Assembly: GCF_030247195.1 (NCBI RefSeq)
Contig: NC_080671.1
Coordinates: 198,386,676 to 198,450,675 of the forward strand
Length of the DNA stretch: 64,000 nt
Direction of reading: 5' to 3'
Source: Topomyia yanbarensis
Lineage: Eukaryota; Arthropoda; Insecta; Diptera; Culicidae
Of the stretch, positions 11,631-22,739 are shown in pieces (position 1 is the first letter of the stretch; each line of letters starts with the position of its first letter). Made by a program: the position numbers and the translations under genes. The notes below the pieces were generated by a model, which worked only from the letters and a program-made list of their open reading frames with translations, had not been told where the DNA came from and made no database searches.

Positions 11631-12470
11631 ATAGACGATATTCTTATTTTCGCCGATTCTTTGGAAGCGCTTCGCTCGACAACCGGGAACGTGTTGAAAA
11701 TACTTCGAGAGAATAATCTGACTTTGAACACGGCAAAATGCGAATACGAGAAAACGCACATAAAATTCCTCGGTCACGAGCTAAATGACAAAGGTTTTCA
11801 TGTAGACGAAGCAAAAATCAAAGACATTCGTAAATTCCGGCAGCCCAATACAGTATCCGAGCTACGCAGCTTCTTGGGATTGGCTTCGTTCCTTAGTTCC
11901 TACATCAAAAACTTTGCCGACCTCACAAGTCCTCTTTGGGCCGTATCCACAGCAAAATCCTGGTTTTGGGGAGAAAATCAAAACAATGCGTTTAAGGCGG
12001 TAAAAGAAGCAATTACCAACTGTACAACTGCCTTGGGATATTTTTCCGAGCACGACGAAACCATATTATACACTGACGCCTCGCCAAACGCGCTTGGCGC
12101 TGTTCTCGTACAGGAAAATAAATCCCACCCACCGCGGATCATAAGCTTCGCATCAAAAGCATTGACACCTACAGAGCGAAAATATGCACAGAATCAGCGC
12201 GAGGCGCTAAGCGCAGTTTGGGCGGTTGAGCATTTCGCATTCTTTCTTCTTGGTAGGCATTTTACGTTGAGAACAGATGCAGAAGGCATAACGTTTATCC
12301 TAAATCGAACTCGTGAAAACTCAAAGCGTGTTCTTACTAGAGCAGACGGCTGGGCCCTTCGATTAAGCCCATATGACTACGTTGTCGAATTCGTACGTGG
12401 TCGGGACAACATCGCGGACCCTTCCTCCAGATTGTACATTGGCAACGATGCCCCGTTTGACGACCATCTC
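11631..12470 (+). repeat. Tandem duplication within pol, copy 2
   Basis: Second copy of the RT-thumb/RNase H segment. It has an intact YIDD box and leads in frame into integrase. Confidence 0.85.
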
Positions 12471-13906
12471 AGTCCGTGGGAAATAGCCAGCTTAGAGGTG
12501 AATACCGTAGGGTTCTTAACCGAAGAACAAATTAGAGAAGCTACAGCACAGGATCAAGAGTTACAACATGTGATCGACTCTTTGGACAGCAATGATTGGC
12601 CAACGGGTTTGAAAAAGTATCAAACCATTGCCGGCGACCTCTCCTTGAACAACGGGATTCTTGTGAAAAATGGTTGCGCTATAATCCCGTCCATACTTCG
12701 AGAAAAAACTCTGGAATTGGCACATGACGGTCACCCGATGGTAGCCAAACAGAAGAGCATACTTAGAGAGCGTGTGTGGTGGCCTGGTATGGCTGCAGCA
12801 GCCGAAAACTGGGTGAAGTCTTGCCAAATTTGTGCCACAAATGGCAGGCCAGAGAAGCCCACGCCGATGAAAAGAATATTCGCTCCACAAGCAGTATGGG
12901 AAACAATCGCCCTGGACTTTAACGGGCCATACATGAAATACGGCGGAGTTTCTGTGCTGGTGGTCGTAGATTACCGATCTAGGTATGTCATGGCACATCC
13001 CGTCAAATCGACGAGTTTCGAACATACGAAGAAGGTCTTAGAAGAAGTCTTCGAAAGGGAAGGTTTCCCCAAATTCATCCGATCCGATAACGGACCTCCT
13101 TTCAACGGTGAAGAATACGCAACTTATTGCGCGCAAAGGAGTATCCAAATCACTTTCTCGACACCTTTATTTCCACAACAAAACGGGATGGTGGAAAATT
13201 ACATGAAACTCATAAATCGAGCGATGTCGGCAGCTGCCAGCTGTAACACGAGTTTCATGGACGAGTTACGAGCTGCGGTTAATGCTCACAATGCTGCTGC
13301 TCACAGAGTGACCGGTGTTCCACCTGAGGAAGTTTTCTTGGGAAGAAAAATCAAACGTCGATTACCATTATTGACACACATGAAAGCTGATTTCGATGAT
13401 AATGTCCTTAACATGTAAGACAAGGAAGCAAAAATTCACGGCAAGCAACGAGAGGATGTTCGAAGAGGGGCTCGGAAATGTAACGTTAAACCAGGTGACA
13501 CCGTAATCATTGAGCGATCAAACCGCACGATAGGTGATTCTAGATTCGCACCGCAGAGATACACGGTTATGGAGGAAGAAAACGGAAACTTAGTGCTCAG
13601 TAACGATGGAAGGATCGTGAAGCGGCATGTCACTCAGACGAAAAAAGTATCTGAATGGCGACATGAGAACGTCAATGATCATCCTCCAAATGGAATTCAC
13701 TCACTAGAAGAATAAAGTTTAATCAACACACGACTGAACATACAACATTTTTCATTTCAACGAGAATGTTATCGAACGATGCTTAATAAACAAATTTCGC
13801 TGTAACATAATCGTGAAAGCTTACCTCAATATTAACAAAAAAGCAGCTAAATGTAATTTGATTTTCTATGCAATTGAAAGCAACAAGCAGCATAAGCTAA
13901 CGTCAT

Positions 13907-14788
13907 ATTAGGTTTTACACCAACCGACATAACCCTACAAAATGAGCTGGATGAACCATCCTCCTGGCAACCCTATACCATCATATGGAGTTTGACAGCG
14001 ACCGACATATATGGGGCGTTATAGCTATAAAGCCCCAAACAAAGAATTATGTTCGGCACTATGCTCGATATTCAAGCATTCCACACGACGTTTTGCATCT
14101 TGTGGGATGATTTAAAATCATATCATTCAGAAAATCGACATTTTGTAACTAATGTGGTTTTTGTTTGAGACGAAACTGAGTCAGTTCCTAACCCCAACTG
14201 CTGTCAAAACGTATGAACTGACAGCGGTTGGGGTTAGAACCTGACTCAGTTTCAGGTTCAAGCGAAATCGCCATAAATACAGCTTCTAATCATTCGGTGC
14301 AAAATCAATGTTTTGCCTTTCATGGCAGTGATGCTGGCTATACAGAGACGTCGTCCTTGACAGGAGGCTGGGATGAACTTCGTTTGACAACTCTCGGTGG
14401 TTTGTTTACATGGGAGTTACGTGAGTGCAAATGCAACAGATGAGCACCCGCTGCACTCGACTCACGCAACTGACAAAGTAAACAAACCACCGAGAATTGT
14501 CAAACATGAACTTCATTCATCATGAGTTCATTCGTGTCGTCATCTTGTAGAACTCAATTGAGTTCTATAAGATGACGACACGAATGAACTCATGATGAAT
14601 GAAGTTCAGGTTTGACAATTCTCGGTGGTTTGTTTACTTCGTCATTTGCGTGAGTACGAGTGCAACGGGTACTCATCTGTTACACTCGAACTCACATAAT
14701 TATCATGTAAACAAACCACCGACAATTGTCAAACGAAGTTCATCCGGCTCATTTTGCGGGGTTATGTCCGTTGGTGTAAAACCTAATT
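13907..14788. mobile_element. Complex fold-back element
   Basis: Outer inverted arms of about 48 bases (13907-13955 and 14741-14788) share ggttttacaccaac and gacataaccc. Inside are a stem at 14172-14253 and a second inverted pair, gatgaacttcgtttgacaa at about 14371 with its complement near 14742. Within that pair the block TCTCGGTGGTTTGTTTAC appears four times in alternating orientation, around a near-perfect 100-base palindrome (14507-14607). No coding capacity and no clear TSD were seen. Confidence 0.7.
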
Positions 14789-14809
14789 GTATTGTTCAAC
14801 CGTGACAAC

Positions 14810-16329
14810 CAGGGTGGCCAGATAGAATTCCTTAATATCGGTAGGGTCACAAAAAGTTTATCGGTACCCAAGTAACCACTAAGCACTAAAGCAAGCATTA
14901 TATTCTCCTTATAACAGCTTTTCGATGCTCATAGGTTCTATACAAGCTTTGCAAATGTCTATAAGCTTTATACAAGCTTTGCTAATGCTTATAAGCACTA
15001 CGAATTTTAAGCATTAAAACAGGTCGTATATGGGTATATGAGGCTCTATTGTAAAGCTTATAAACCTTATAGCTATAAGCCAGATACGGATGTCACCGAT
15101 GCCATTTTAATGCCTGTTATAGTTGACATTTCCATTACTCTAAATAATAAATTCCAAATCAAAACAAATATGATATGAGACACATTGTAGGCATAGAAAA
15201 CCTTATCAGCTTCCGACGTTTGGGCATGTCGTCGTAAACAAATTAAAGGGCACAAAACCTTCGAGCCATAAAATGATATGGTACATTGCGATGATTTGTT
15301 TCAATTTAGTATACATCTGATGATAGTTTAAAAAATATGTTCAAAACCTTGCACCCAATTATAAGTATAATCACAACAGAAATCTCTCAATTTAAGAACG
15401 CCAAATATCAGTAAGATTAGCCAACTCCCAAATGGATCAAACGTCAAGCGCGCTGGAGCAAAGTAACTTCCAAATCTTCTAAAGGCAGAAGTTCGAGCCT
15501 GGAACGTACGCTATACTGCAAAAAAAATCAAACGGCGCATGCGACAGAAAAACCTTGAAAGAAAAAACGAGAAAAAAACTATATTCCCTGTTTTTGTTTC
15601 GTTTTTTTCCAACCAGTGGGTTCTACCCACCACAAATTGTTTTGACATATCTCCATAGGCGCGGTGGAAAAGTAGGAGTAGGCAGTATATCAGCCGAATA
15701 TTTCGCCAAAAGTGGCCTTTAAGCAGCACTAAAGTACGATATTGAACCTATAAGCTCTGCTACCATTGATCTATAAGCGACTATAGAACCGAATTGATGC
15801 CATTTTCATGGCTTAGTGGTTACTTGGGTAGTTATTGATGGCAGAGCTGGCACAAACCTCGAGGAATTCGGATTCACAGCGGAAAGAAATATGCACACGC
15901 GAGAAACACTACAACGGAAGATTTATTTGAAGTGCAATTAAACTGAACTGTATGCGGTAAACGGTTTTACAAGAATGGCGGTTCCCTCCAAATGCGCTCG
16001 GTGCCAGGGTTGCCAAGTTGCAAAGTGCAGTTACATCAGAGTTGAGTGAAGGGATTATTGTTGTAGTATTCCACAGTTATCGGTAGGCCAGGTTGTTGTC
16101 CCAAAAACGTAGTACAGCATACAATTGTAAAATACTGACTACACAGATCTCAGACCAAATCCAACCCAAAAAATGAATGTTGAGTAGGATGTGTCCAAAA
16201 TCAATAAAAATCAGTAGTTTTCGGTAGGAATAACAAAATATCGGTAGTCTTGTCTTGGTCGTCTGTGAATCGGTAGGGAAGACCAAAATCGGTAGGACTA
16301 CCGATAAATCGGTAGGTCTGGCCACCCTG
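14810..16329. mobile_element. hAT-type MITE with 8-bp TSD
   Basis: The ends CAGGGTGGCCAGA and TCTGGCCACCCTG are inverted repeats, flanked on both sides by GTGACAAC (14802-14809 and 16330-16337). Short gaps of ATCGGTAGG occur just inside both ends as subterminal repeats. It contains a second TIR element (14867-15828), so its own length is about 555 bp. No transposase was seen. Confidence 0.88.
14867..15828. mobile_element. TA-flanked TIR element nested in the hAT-type MITE
   Basis: CCCAAGTAACCACTAAGC at the left end matches the complement of the right end GCTTAGTGGTTACTTGGG. A TA dinucleotide flanks both sides (14865-14866, 15829-15830). The interior has repeated tataagc..acaagctttgc motifs. 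No transposase was recognised. Confidence 0.8.
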
Positions 16330-16347
16330 GTGACAACTCATCTTGAA

Positions 16348-16774
16348 CAAAAAGAATAGGGAAAGAGGCGAATAGTGTGAAGCCGAAAATACCTTATTGA
16401 GCAGACCAATCGTGCAATATAAATAAACATTACTCATGCCTGAGTTAGAAGAGATAAGTATTGTACATCTATCAAAAAAGAAATTTGAATTTTCGTCAGA
16501 ATTTAGTTCAATCATGATTTTAAGGTGCATTCTAGAGTATATGTATTAGTAAAAACAAGCTTTAGAATTACTTCATCTCTTTGTTTCAAAATGCACATCA
16601 TTTGATAAACAAATCCAACGATCGACATACGGTTTCTTTTCAAAATATATTAGGAGTCATTTAAAGTGCTCCCTGTGGAAGTGGTTGCCAAAATTCTAGT
16701 GTTGAAATCATCATAAAGGGAGTGTTGCCGTTTTGACTGATTTTCACTCTTCGTCTCTTTCCCTATTCTCTTTG
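16348..16774. mobile_element. hAT-type MITE, family with CAAARAGAATAGGGAAAGAG ends (copy 1)
   Basis: Terminal inverted repeats CAAAAAGAATAGGGAAAGAG and the complement of CTCTTTCCCTATTCTCTTTG are flanked by a perfect 8-bp duplication ATCTTGAA (16340-16347, 16775-16782). A second, disrupted copy lies at 21143-21777. Confidence 0.88.
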
Positions 16775-17084
16775 ATCTTGAAGACATTAATTGTTGTGAA
16801 GACTCGTTCTTCATTTCAAAGAAAATTGCTTTTAGGATGCCTGTCCGATTTCTGGCAGAATTCAAGCTCAAAATCAAAAACCGATTCAGAATCATGGTCG
16901 TTCAAGACAAATTAAGACATTTTTTCATGAAATAATGAACCTGGTGTCCCTGCTCATTGAAAACAAACAGGCAGCGATGCCAGATATGACATAAACATAC
17001 AATGATGCCGCATGTCTTTATTTGAATTATTGCGAAGACATTTTTCATTCAATGTGAAGACACTTGCAAATAAGACCTGGTATT

Positions 17085-17275
17085 CCTGATCAGACCCAGT
17101 TAAACTCATTCCGGAACCGGTTCGGATTTCTGAATGGAGTCATTATGGATTCCAAATGAAATGCAACAACCGATTCTGACTCAGAATCGGTTGTTGCATT
17201 TGATTTGGAATCCATAATGACTCCATTCAGGATTCCGAATCAAATTCCGAATGGTTTGACCGGGGAGCAGCGCTG
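17085..17275. repeat. Palindromic fold-back repeat
   Basis: The core 17132-17228 is a nearly perfect 97-base palindrome (one mismatch in the arms), centred on 17180. Weaker inverted similarity extends outwards on both sides. It would extrude as a long hairpin. Confidence 0.8.
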
Positions 17276-17794
17276 CTAAAACCCAGTAAACGAAAAGGCG
17301 ACTAGGCGTATTTAAATACATACCAACGAGTGGTTGGCTTTTGAATCATTGTATCTACGATACTCTAGAATTAAGCTAAAATAACTCAATTTAGATAGTT
17401 TTTTCGCATGTGTGTATTCCCGTGGGAAAAAGATCTGATGCTGAATTATTTGAGATGAAAACAAAACATTTGGCACTGGGAAAACCGGTTGTTGAACTAG
17501 TGATATAAACAAATCAAACTTTTTCGGCATGAATTTGCATCTGTGATTGTAATTGAGCTGTCAGATATCTGAATGGTTGCCCAAGATTATAAAGCAGAAA
17601 TGTGGAAACATTCGTTATTTTTTTAAGTGTGTTGATTTCTTGCAGACAAAATCAATAATGGGTCAGACGGTTTTGCTTGAATACAATATCACTGGAAGCC
17701 CAAGAACTCGTACAGCGTTCCAACGATAGAAAAATTGAAAAAATGAAAATTGGCGTCCTGAATAACCCGTGCGAGCAAAAATATATTTTTCTTT

Positions 17795-17814
17795 AAAGGG
17801 GAGGTGAAGGAGGA
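17795..17814 (+). other. Polypurine tract
   Basis: The run aaaggggaggtgaaggagga, with a single t, abuts the 3' LTR. This is the expected plus-strand primer position. Confidence 0.75.
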
Positions 17815-18050
17815 TGTGGAATACTGATTACCCTACACGTGAGATGCTAGCCGACATTAGGTCAAATGCACTTCGGCACAAGAAGTACCACAGTAGATGG
17901 ACACGACAGAGTGATCGCATCGGGCTCTGCCTCTTTCGTTCGCAGACCATCACCAAGGCTAGACGCATAGGTAAGTTACTCCGTACAGGCCAAGTGCCTT
18001 TCCGGCTAGCGAACGGTCGGTTAAGCCGAAGCATTTGGCAGAACCCCACA
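17815..18050 (+). repeat. 3' LTR of the Gypsy-type element
   Basis: Same length and sequence as the 5' LTR. It is immediately preceded by a purine-only 20-base run. Confidence 0.9.
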
Positions 18051-19050
18051 ATTACATAAATAAAAAATACAAATATTACAAAAAATGAATCTTAAAATCT
18101 AAGTCAACCTTCTTAGTCTATTTTTGAAAACATCACAAGATACAGAAAAGTCAAAATGGCCATAAGCACTATTAAAAACATTACACATCGCCCTAATGGG
18201 TTCGTTTTGACCATACTCGGTGCCTTGAAACTCGAGTCTTAAAAAGTTATGCGATCTGAGACTTCTCGGGGGCACATTGACATTTATTTGTGAGAGAATA
18301 TCTGGAGCATCTAATATCTATTGAGCGCTCTCTCGAGCTGGTAATTCGGAACCCCTTTAGGATCAATACCTGTTCCTATTCAGTCTACTTTTCCATCTCA
18401 ATCGGATCGGAAGCTACAATCGCGCTGCTTGTTAACAGTGCAGTGAATCAAACGAACGTTTCTACATACAATCTGCTGTCTATATGTACCGCGCCAGCAA
18501 AGCAATCAAAAAATAACAGTTGTCCCAAGCCAGTATGGAAAATAATACACCGTTACTTTCAATGATGCGGTATCGATCGTTTATTTAAGAATGAATTTTT
18601 AAATTTTAAATTTGAAACTCAGCAGCAAAATTTGAACAATCTTCGATACAAGACAGTGGTGGTTTGTCCAATCCGCCCTTGTGCTCGCGAAGTAGAACAA
18701 TTAATAAAGGCGCATATTCGTAATTCAGTACTGATAGCATTTAAAACTTTGGCCATGGCGAAAAGTTTGGCTATGGGAAACAACATGCAACACGTCGTTG
18801 GGCATGACAATGTTAGAATCAAGATATCCGTTTAGAGTGACGATGATAAGACTGGTGTGCATCTGCACAATCTATCCCCACGTACAACCAATAAATTTAC
18901 TATTGATGTCGATGTACGTAACGGTGAAAGTTTGAAACCTGGAGAAACTTTTTTTTTCCAGGTATATCCAATGGTATTCGTATAGTGAGAAGCAAATCTC
19001 AAATCACGCTGTGCAGATCTCTACGTGCCAAACCATGTGTGAAAGCCTCT
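18051..19050. other. Unassigned region
   Basis: Short open frames on + at 18290-18565 and 18632-18835 show no domain I recognise. They could be remnants of the retroelement whose RT fragment lies downstream. Confidence 0.4.
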
Positions 19051-19051
19051 A

Positions 19052-19426
19052 ATGAGACAACATCAACTGCGAGCAAACCCAACAACATTAACTAAATCAC
19101 CAACAACCGAAGTTGCAACTCAGCCACCAACGAATGCTGGAACAATAGAATCTACACATAGCGTGTCCGATCATTGTGATGCTGCTTACCAATCAACTGC
19201 CAGCACCCCAGACAATAAAGTAAATAACAAAAAATACGGATACACGATCGTGACCCGTTGGTCCCACAAACGACTCAAACCAGGTAATAGTCAACATCAA
19301 GAGGACAGCATGGACGAAAACGATAAACCGAGTGAAAGCAGACTAAGTGATTTACATGGCTTCGTGAATGGGCATGGTTTCATGGCTGGACGAACAGCGA
19401 CTAACAAAATCAAGTATATTACATAA
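19052..19426 (+). CDS. Unrecognised 124-codon frame, possibly retroelement-derived
   Basis: The translation is rich in T, N, S and K (MRQHQLRANPTTLTKSPTTE...), without hydrophobic segments or a known domain. It lies just upstream of an RT fragment on the same strand. It may be the decayed N-terminal part of the same element, or chance. Low confidence as a gene. Confidence 0.2.
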   Translation: MRQHQLRANPTTLTKSPTTEVATQPPTNAGTIESTHSVSDHCDAAYQSTASTPDNKVNNKKYGYTIVTRWSHKRLKPGNSQHQEDSMDENDKPSESRLSDLHGFVNGHGFMAGRTATNKIKYIT

Positions 19427-19429
19427 CAA

Positions 19430-19870
19430 GGAGTATGGAAAGTCGCGCTCAAACTGATACTACCAACAACAACCTATCCGCCGGTTTTTATATAGCAATC
19501 GATAAAATGGAGAAATTTGGAATCAACGGTAGGTTTTGCAACTGTTTCGATCTTAGCTCTCAGATCGAGAGAAAATGGTTGTTTTTCGAGATTGCTAGAT
19601 ATAGCGCAGGGAAGCTACTTGGGACCGTTGATGTTTATGTTTTCCTTCAACGACGTGTATTTAGTGCTCAAAACTCCTCGCCTGTTCCTGCACAGACGAT
19701 CTCATAATAATTCGTCTCATTTGCTCAATTCAGGATTTCCGATTTCTCCAACAACAGCATGGAACATTCGCTGGTGGTGGTGTAGCAAGAACTTCGCGTG
19801 TAAATCCTGAAAAGCACAGTGATCGAATTCCCACGAAAAATTTTCTGGTAGAGCTCTTCCTCCCAGACAC
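19430..19870 (+). pseudogene. Non-LTR reverse transcriptase fragment
   Basis: Across three frames one reads KMEKFGINGRF, then SYLGPLMFMFSFNDV (the PQG-type block of LINE RTs, degraded) and then a CTDDLIIIRL segment in the position of the YADD box. VNPEKH follows near 19800. Order and spacing match the RT palm of jockey/I-type LINEs. Frame changes near 19620 and 19690 show it is a fossil. Confidence 0.6.
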
Positions 19871-20005
19871 ACAGAACTTCGTAACTGCCGAAAACCTGTG
19901 GAGAAGGCACAGTCGATTGATAGGTAACGGGGGGAAGCAGTCCCCTTTCGACTGTCCTGGTTTTTTACTCGCCTCATAAACCCTACATAAACACCATCCA
20001 ATGTA

Positions 20006-20246
20006 TATCTCGACAAACATATGATTACGGCTTAAAAGCCAACTGTCAAAATTCTCTTTGAAAGGAAATTCCGAGCAAACCGTAACTCGCCAATCACAGA
20101 TGTTGGTAGCAAACAAAAGAGAAAAGTTTTCTCTTTCATTAATTGCCATGAAATGTGCTTAGCTAGTAACGGTTTGGCCGGAATTTTCTTTCAAAGAGAA
20201 TTTTGACAGTTGGCGTTTAAGCCGTAATAATATGTTTGTCGAGATA
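20006..20246. mobile_element. TA-flanked MITE with ~70-bp TIRs
   Basis: TATCTCGACAAACATAT..ATTACGGCTTAAA at the left is matched by its complement at the right for about 70 bases with few mismatches, including AACTGTCAAAATTCTCTTTG. TA dinucleotides flank it (20004-20005, 20247-20248). Confidence 0.88.
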
Positions 20247-20743
20247 TAATTTTTTTCATTTTGGGTATTGTCTTGATAGGCCGGATGTAAACAACCGCAG
20301 TTTTCCTATATATGGTTGTCTATTTTTATGATTTATTTTAAAAAAAACAGAAAAATCGTTTTCACGTATTACAACGATTTTTCTTTGAAATAATGTTATA
20401 TATATTGGACCTAAAATTTATCAAATGGAACGTAAAACTATATATAGCTTAATGACCCAATTGCAAGATTTGTAGGAGCTGCCCAGGTAATATTGACAAC
20501 GGTAAAAGCTGCGTCAAGTACCTCAAAATCTACAACCAGTACCATCATTGAGAAAGTTCACACTCGCAAGGAAGAAATCAGAAATTCGCGAACATAAATT
20601 AGACGACACGAAAATGTACAATAGCGAGATAGAAATGAACAACGTAAACGACGTAAAAGTGACCTATTATTATTGACGGAAGAGAAAGTAAACACAGATT
20701 GTCAAAAACAAAGAGAGAGATTCGACTCAGTCGAAGCCTTCCA
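20247..20743. other. Unassigned spacer
   Basis: A+T-rich. No gene or terminal repeats were recognised. Confidence 0.4.
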
Positions 20744-20921
20744 TGGAATAAGGTACTTTTGAGTTGTTTGAGGCATACTCAAAAATAAGGTAGATTCAAC
20801 TTAAATTTAGGCATATTTAAATCAAAGTTGAGTATAAAAAACCTTTCAATGAGTTGTGGTTTTTGCCGTGGTTAAAGGGAAACTACCTTCAACACGGCTT
20901 ACTTAATTTTACCTTATTCCA
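20744..20921. mobile_element. Short MITE (TGGAATAAGGTA ends)
   Basis: TGGAATAAGGTA at the left and TACCTTATTCCA at the right are inverted repeats about 178 bp apart. The interior is non-coding. No clear TSD was seen. Confidence 0.6.
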
Positions 20922-20984
20922 CGATACACCGAGATAGAGTCAAAAGAGCTCAACTTATGGTAGTTTTTCGTATCCGTGCAGAGT

Positions 20985-21142
20985 GTATGTAAGGAGAGTG
21001 AAGACAGCTGTCATGATTATCTGTCAGCGATATTCTAAACGAACAAACGACCTCTCAAAATACACGGATTTGACTCGATTGGAATGACACCGAAAAATAA
21101 TCATTGTTCCAATTTTGACAGTGTCGTCACTCTCCTTACGTG
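20985..21142. mobile_element. Short MITE (GTAAGGAGAGTGA ends)
   Basis: The left end GTATGTAAGGAGAGTGAAGACA is mirrored by TGTCGTCACTCTCCTTACGT at the right. It replaces the expected left terminus of the neighbouring hAT-type MITE copy. Confidence 0.55.
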
Positions 21143-21777
21143 CCGAAAATACCTTATTGAGCAAACCAATCGGGCAATGTAAATTAACATTACTCATGCC
21201 TGAGTTGGAGGAGATAAGTATTGTACATCTATCAAAAAAGAAATTTGAATTTTCGTCAGAATTTAGTTTAATCATGATTTTAAGGTGCATTCTAGAGTAT
21301 ATGTATTAGTAAAAACAAGCTTTAGAATTATTTCATCTGTTTGTTTTAAAATGCACATCATTTGATAAACAAATCCAACGATTGACATACACAGAAAACT
21401 TGCATTACCTAGCAGTAGGTAATTTTAAATCTTTGCATCCTACTTACTCCAACGAAAAACGAAAGAGAGGGAGTCCAAATTTACCCAAAAATAATGAGAT
21501 ATTCCCCAAAGCCGACTAAACTTCATCCCATTAATTTTGAGTAAAAAAATCATTCCCTCTCCCTTGTTGGCAGTGAAATAAGGACAGCAAATTAAAATTA
21601 CCTACTGGTAGGTAATGGATTTTAAGTGTGTACGGTTTCTTTTCAAAATTTAATAGGAGTCATTTAAAGTGCTGCCTGTGGAAGCGGTTGCCAAAATTCT
21701 AGTGTTGAAATCATCATAAAGGGAGTGTTGCCGTTTTGCCTGATTTTCACTCTTCGTCTCTCTCCCTATTCTCTTTG
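21143..21777. mobile_element. hAT-type MITE, CAAARAGAATAGGGAAAGAG family (copy 2, disrupted)
   Basis: From 21143 to 21389 and 21631 to 21777 it matches 16388-16774 closely, for example ccgaaaataccttattgagc and aggtgcattctagagtatat. The left terminus is missing and a 241-bp element interrupts it. Confidence 0.85.
21390..21630. mobile_element. 241-bp TA-flanked MITE nested in MITE copy 2
   Basis: The insertion point is defined by comparison with the uninterrupted copy near 16630. It is flanked by TA on both sides. The ends CACAGAAAACTTGCATTACC and the complement of GGTAATGGATTTTAAGTGTG are inverted repeats, each followed by a small AGTAGGTAATTTT palindrome. Confidence 0.88.
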
Positions 21778-22178
21778 GTATTGTAGCGATATTGGTCGGG
21801 AGGGGTGTGTCATTTTCGACAGGGATTATCAAAATATAAGAAGAGGTGAAAAAGAAGCCAGTTGGTGGATCCTACACTGAGAAACAAAAATATGTATAGT
21901 TACTTCTAGTAAGCATTCAATGAGTGGATAAACCGAATATGTCCAATTCATAAAATTTACAGCAGAAGAAACAAGAGGCAGATAGAAAAGTATGCTATCG
22001 ATGCATAAATAAAATTCGGCGTGTAAAGTGAAAACTACAATATGTCATTTCAAGATGACGTCATATTAGTAAAAATGATCGAAAAAATGACAATGTACGT
22101 ATACGTCACATGACACAATTACTACATCACTAACTAAATAAACAAAGACGGCAAAAATAAAGTGTTAGTGTCTAACTA
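21778..22178. other. Unassigned spacer
   Basis: No gene recognised. Confidence 0.4.
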
Positions 22179-22650
22179 GTGCTAGTTACTGACGAGGAGA
22201 ATCCGAAACACTAAAATAAAAAAAACCATACTTCATGTAAGGCATGTGCCCTCATGCACAAAGAAATTGGTCTTGTCCAAAATTTTTCCCACTTGGGAAT
22301 TTTGCATAATTCCAGGCGTTTGGTACTCATACCAAAAGACAGTTTCGGTTCATATTCCTCGTCGGCAAACAGAACCTCTGTGCTTACTATCGAGACATCA
22401 CTCGGTATAAGCCAGTGGTTTAGTGTTCACGCAAGACGTGTGACTTTTTGGAATTTAGTGTCTAACTAGTGCTAATTTGGGTACTAGTTCAGATACATAG
22501 TCTAACTGGACACCCAGATGGTGCTAGTTACTGACGAGGAGAATCCGAAACACTAAAACAAAAAAAACCATACTTCATGTAAGGCATGTGCCCTCATTCA
22601 CAAAGAAATTGGTCTTGTCCAAAATTTTTCCCACTTGGGAATTTTGCATA
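22179..22650. repeat. 130-bp direct repeat pair
   Basis: 22179-22308 and 22521-22650 are nearly identical (they begin gtgctagttactgacgagga and end gggaattttgcata) and are separated by 212 unrelated bases. No LTR-type ends were seen. Confidence 0.85.
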
Positions 22651-22739
22651 AAAATAAATGAGATTGTTTTCAACCAAGAAACTGCATTAGTGTCGTGAGA
22701 CCGAAAGACAAGATCTCAATTATATGCTATTTTGTTTTG

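Larger units (their letters stand above)
9878..13715 (+). pseudogene. pol of the Gypsy-type element (protease, RT, RNase H duplicated, integrase)
   Basis: The protease has the motif ISFMIDSGSDANIIG (about 9940-9980). Reverse transcriptase follows, with FRLMVNMRSPNKAIKREYFR, FFTKLDLSNAFYHLEL and FTRLMFGVNCAPEIFQ. A frameshift near 10775 falls just before the YIDD box. The YIDD/thumb/RNase H block is then present twice in tandem; the second copy (from about 11625) has an intact VYIDDILIFAD. The RNase H copies read ILYTDASPNALGAVL and LRTDAEG. Integrase follows with a zinc-binding start (HDGHPMVAKQKSIL..SCQIC), a core with ALDFNGP and SDNGPPFNGEEY, and a downstream VKPGDTVIIER stretch. A TAA at 13416-13418 interrupts an otherwise open frame to 13715. 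No chromodomain was seen. Confidence 0.85.
7601..18050 (+). mobile_element. Ty3/Gypsy-type LTR retrotransposon with nested elements
   Basis: Both ends are the same 236-bp LTR (7601-7836 and 17815-18050), starting TGTGG and ending CCACA. A TGG-initiated primer-binding site follows the first LTR and a 20-base polypurine tract precedes the second. The flanking pentamers are ATAAC and ATTAC, a near-match to a 5-bp TSD. gag-pol occupies 8507-13715, with protease, RT, RNase H, integrase order (Ty3/Gypsy). The remaining ~4 kb before the 3' LTR contains fold-back and hAT-type elements. gag-pol is broken in several places, although the LTRs look identical by eye. Confidence 0.85.
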
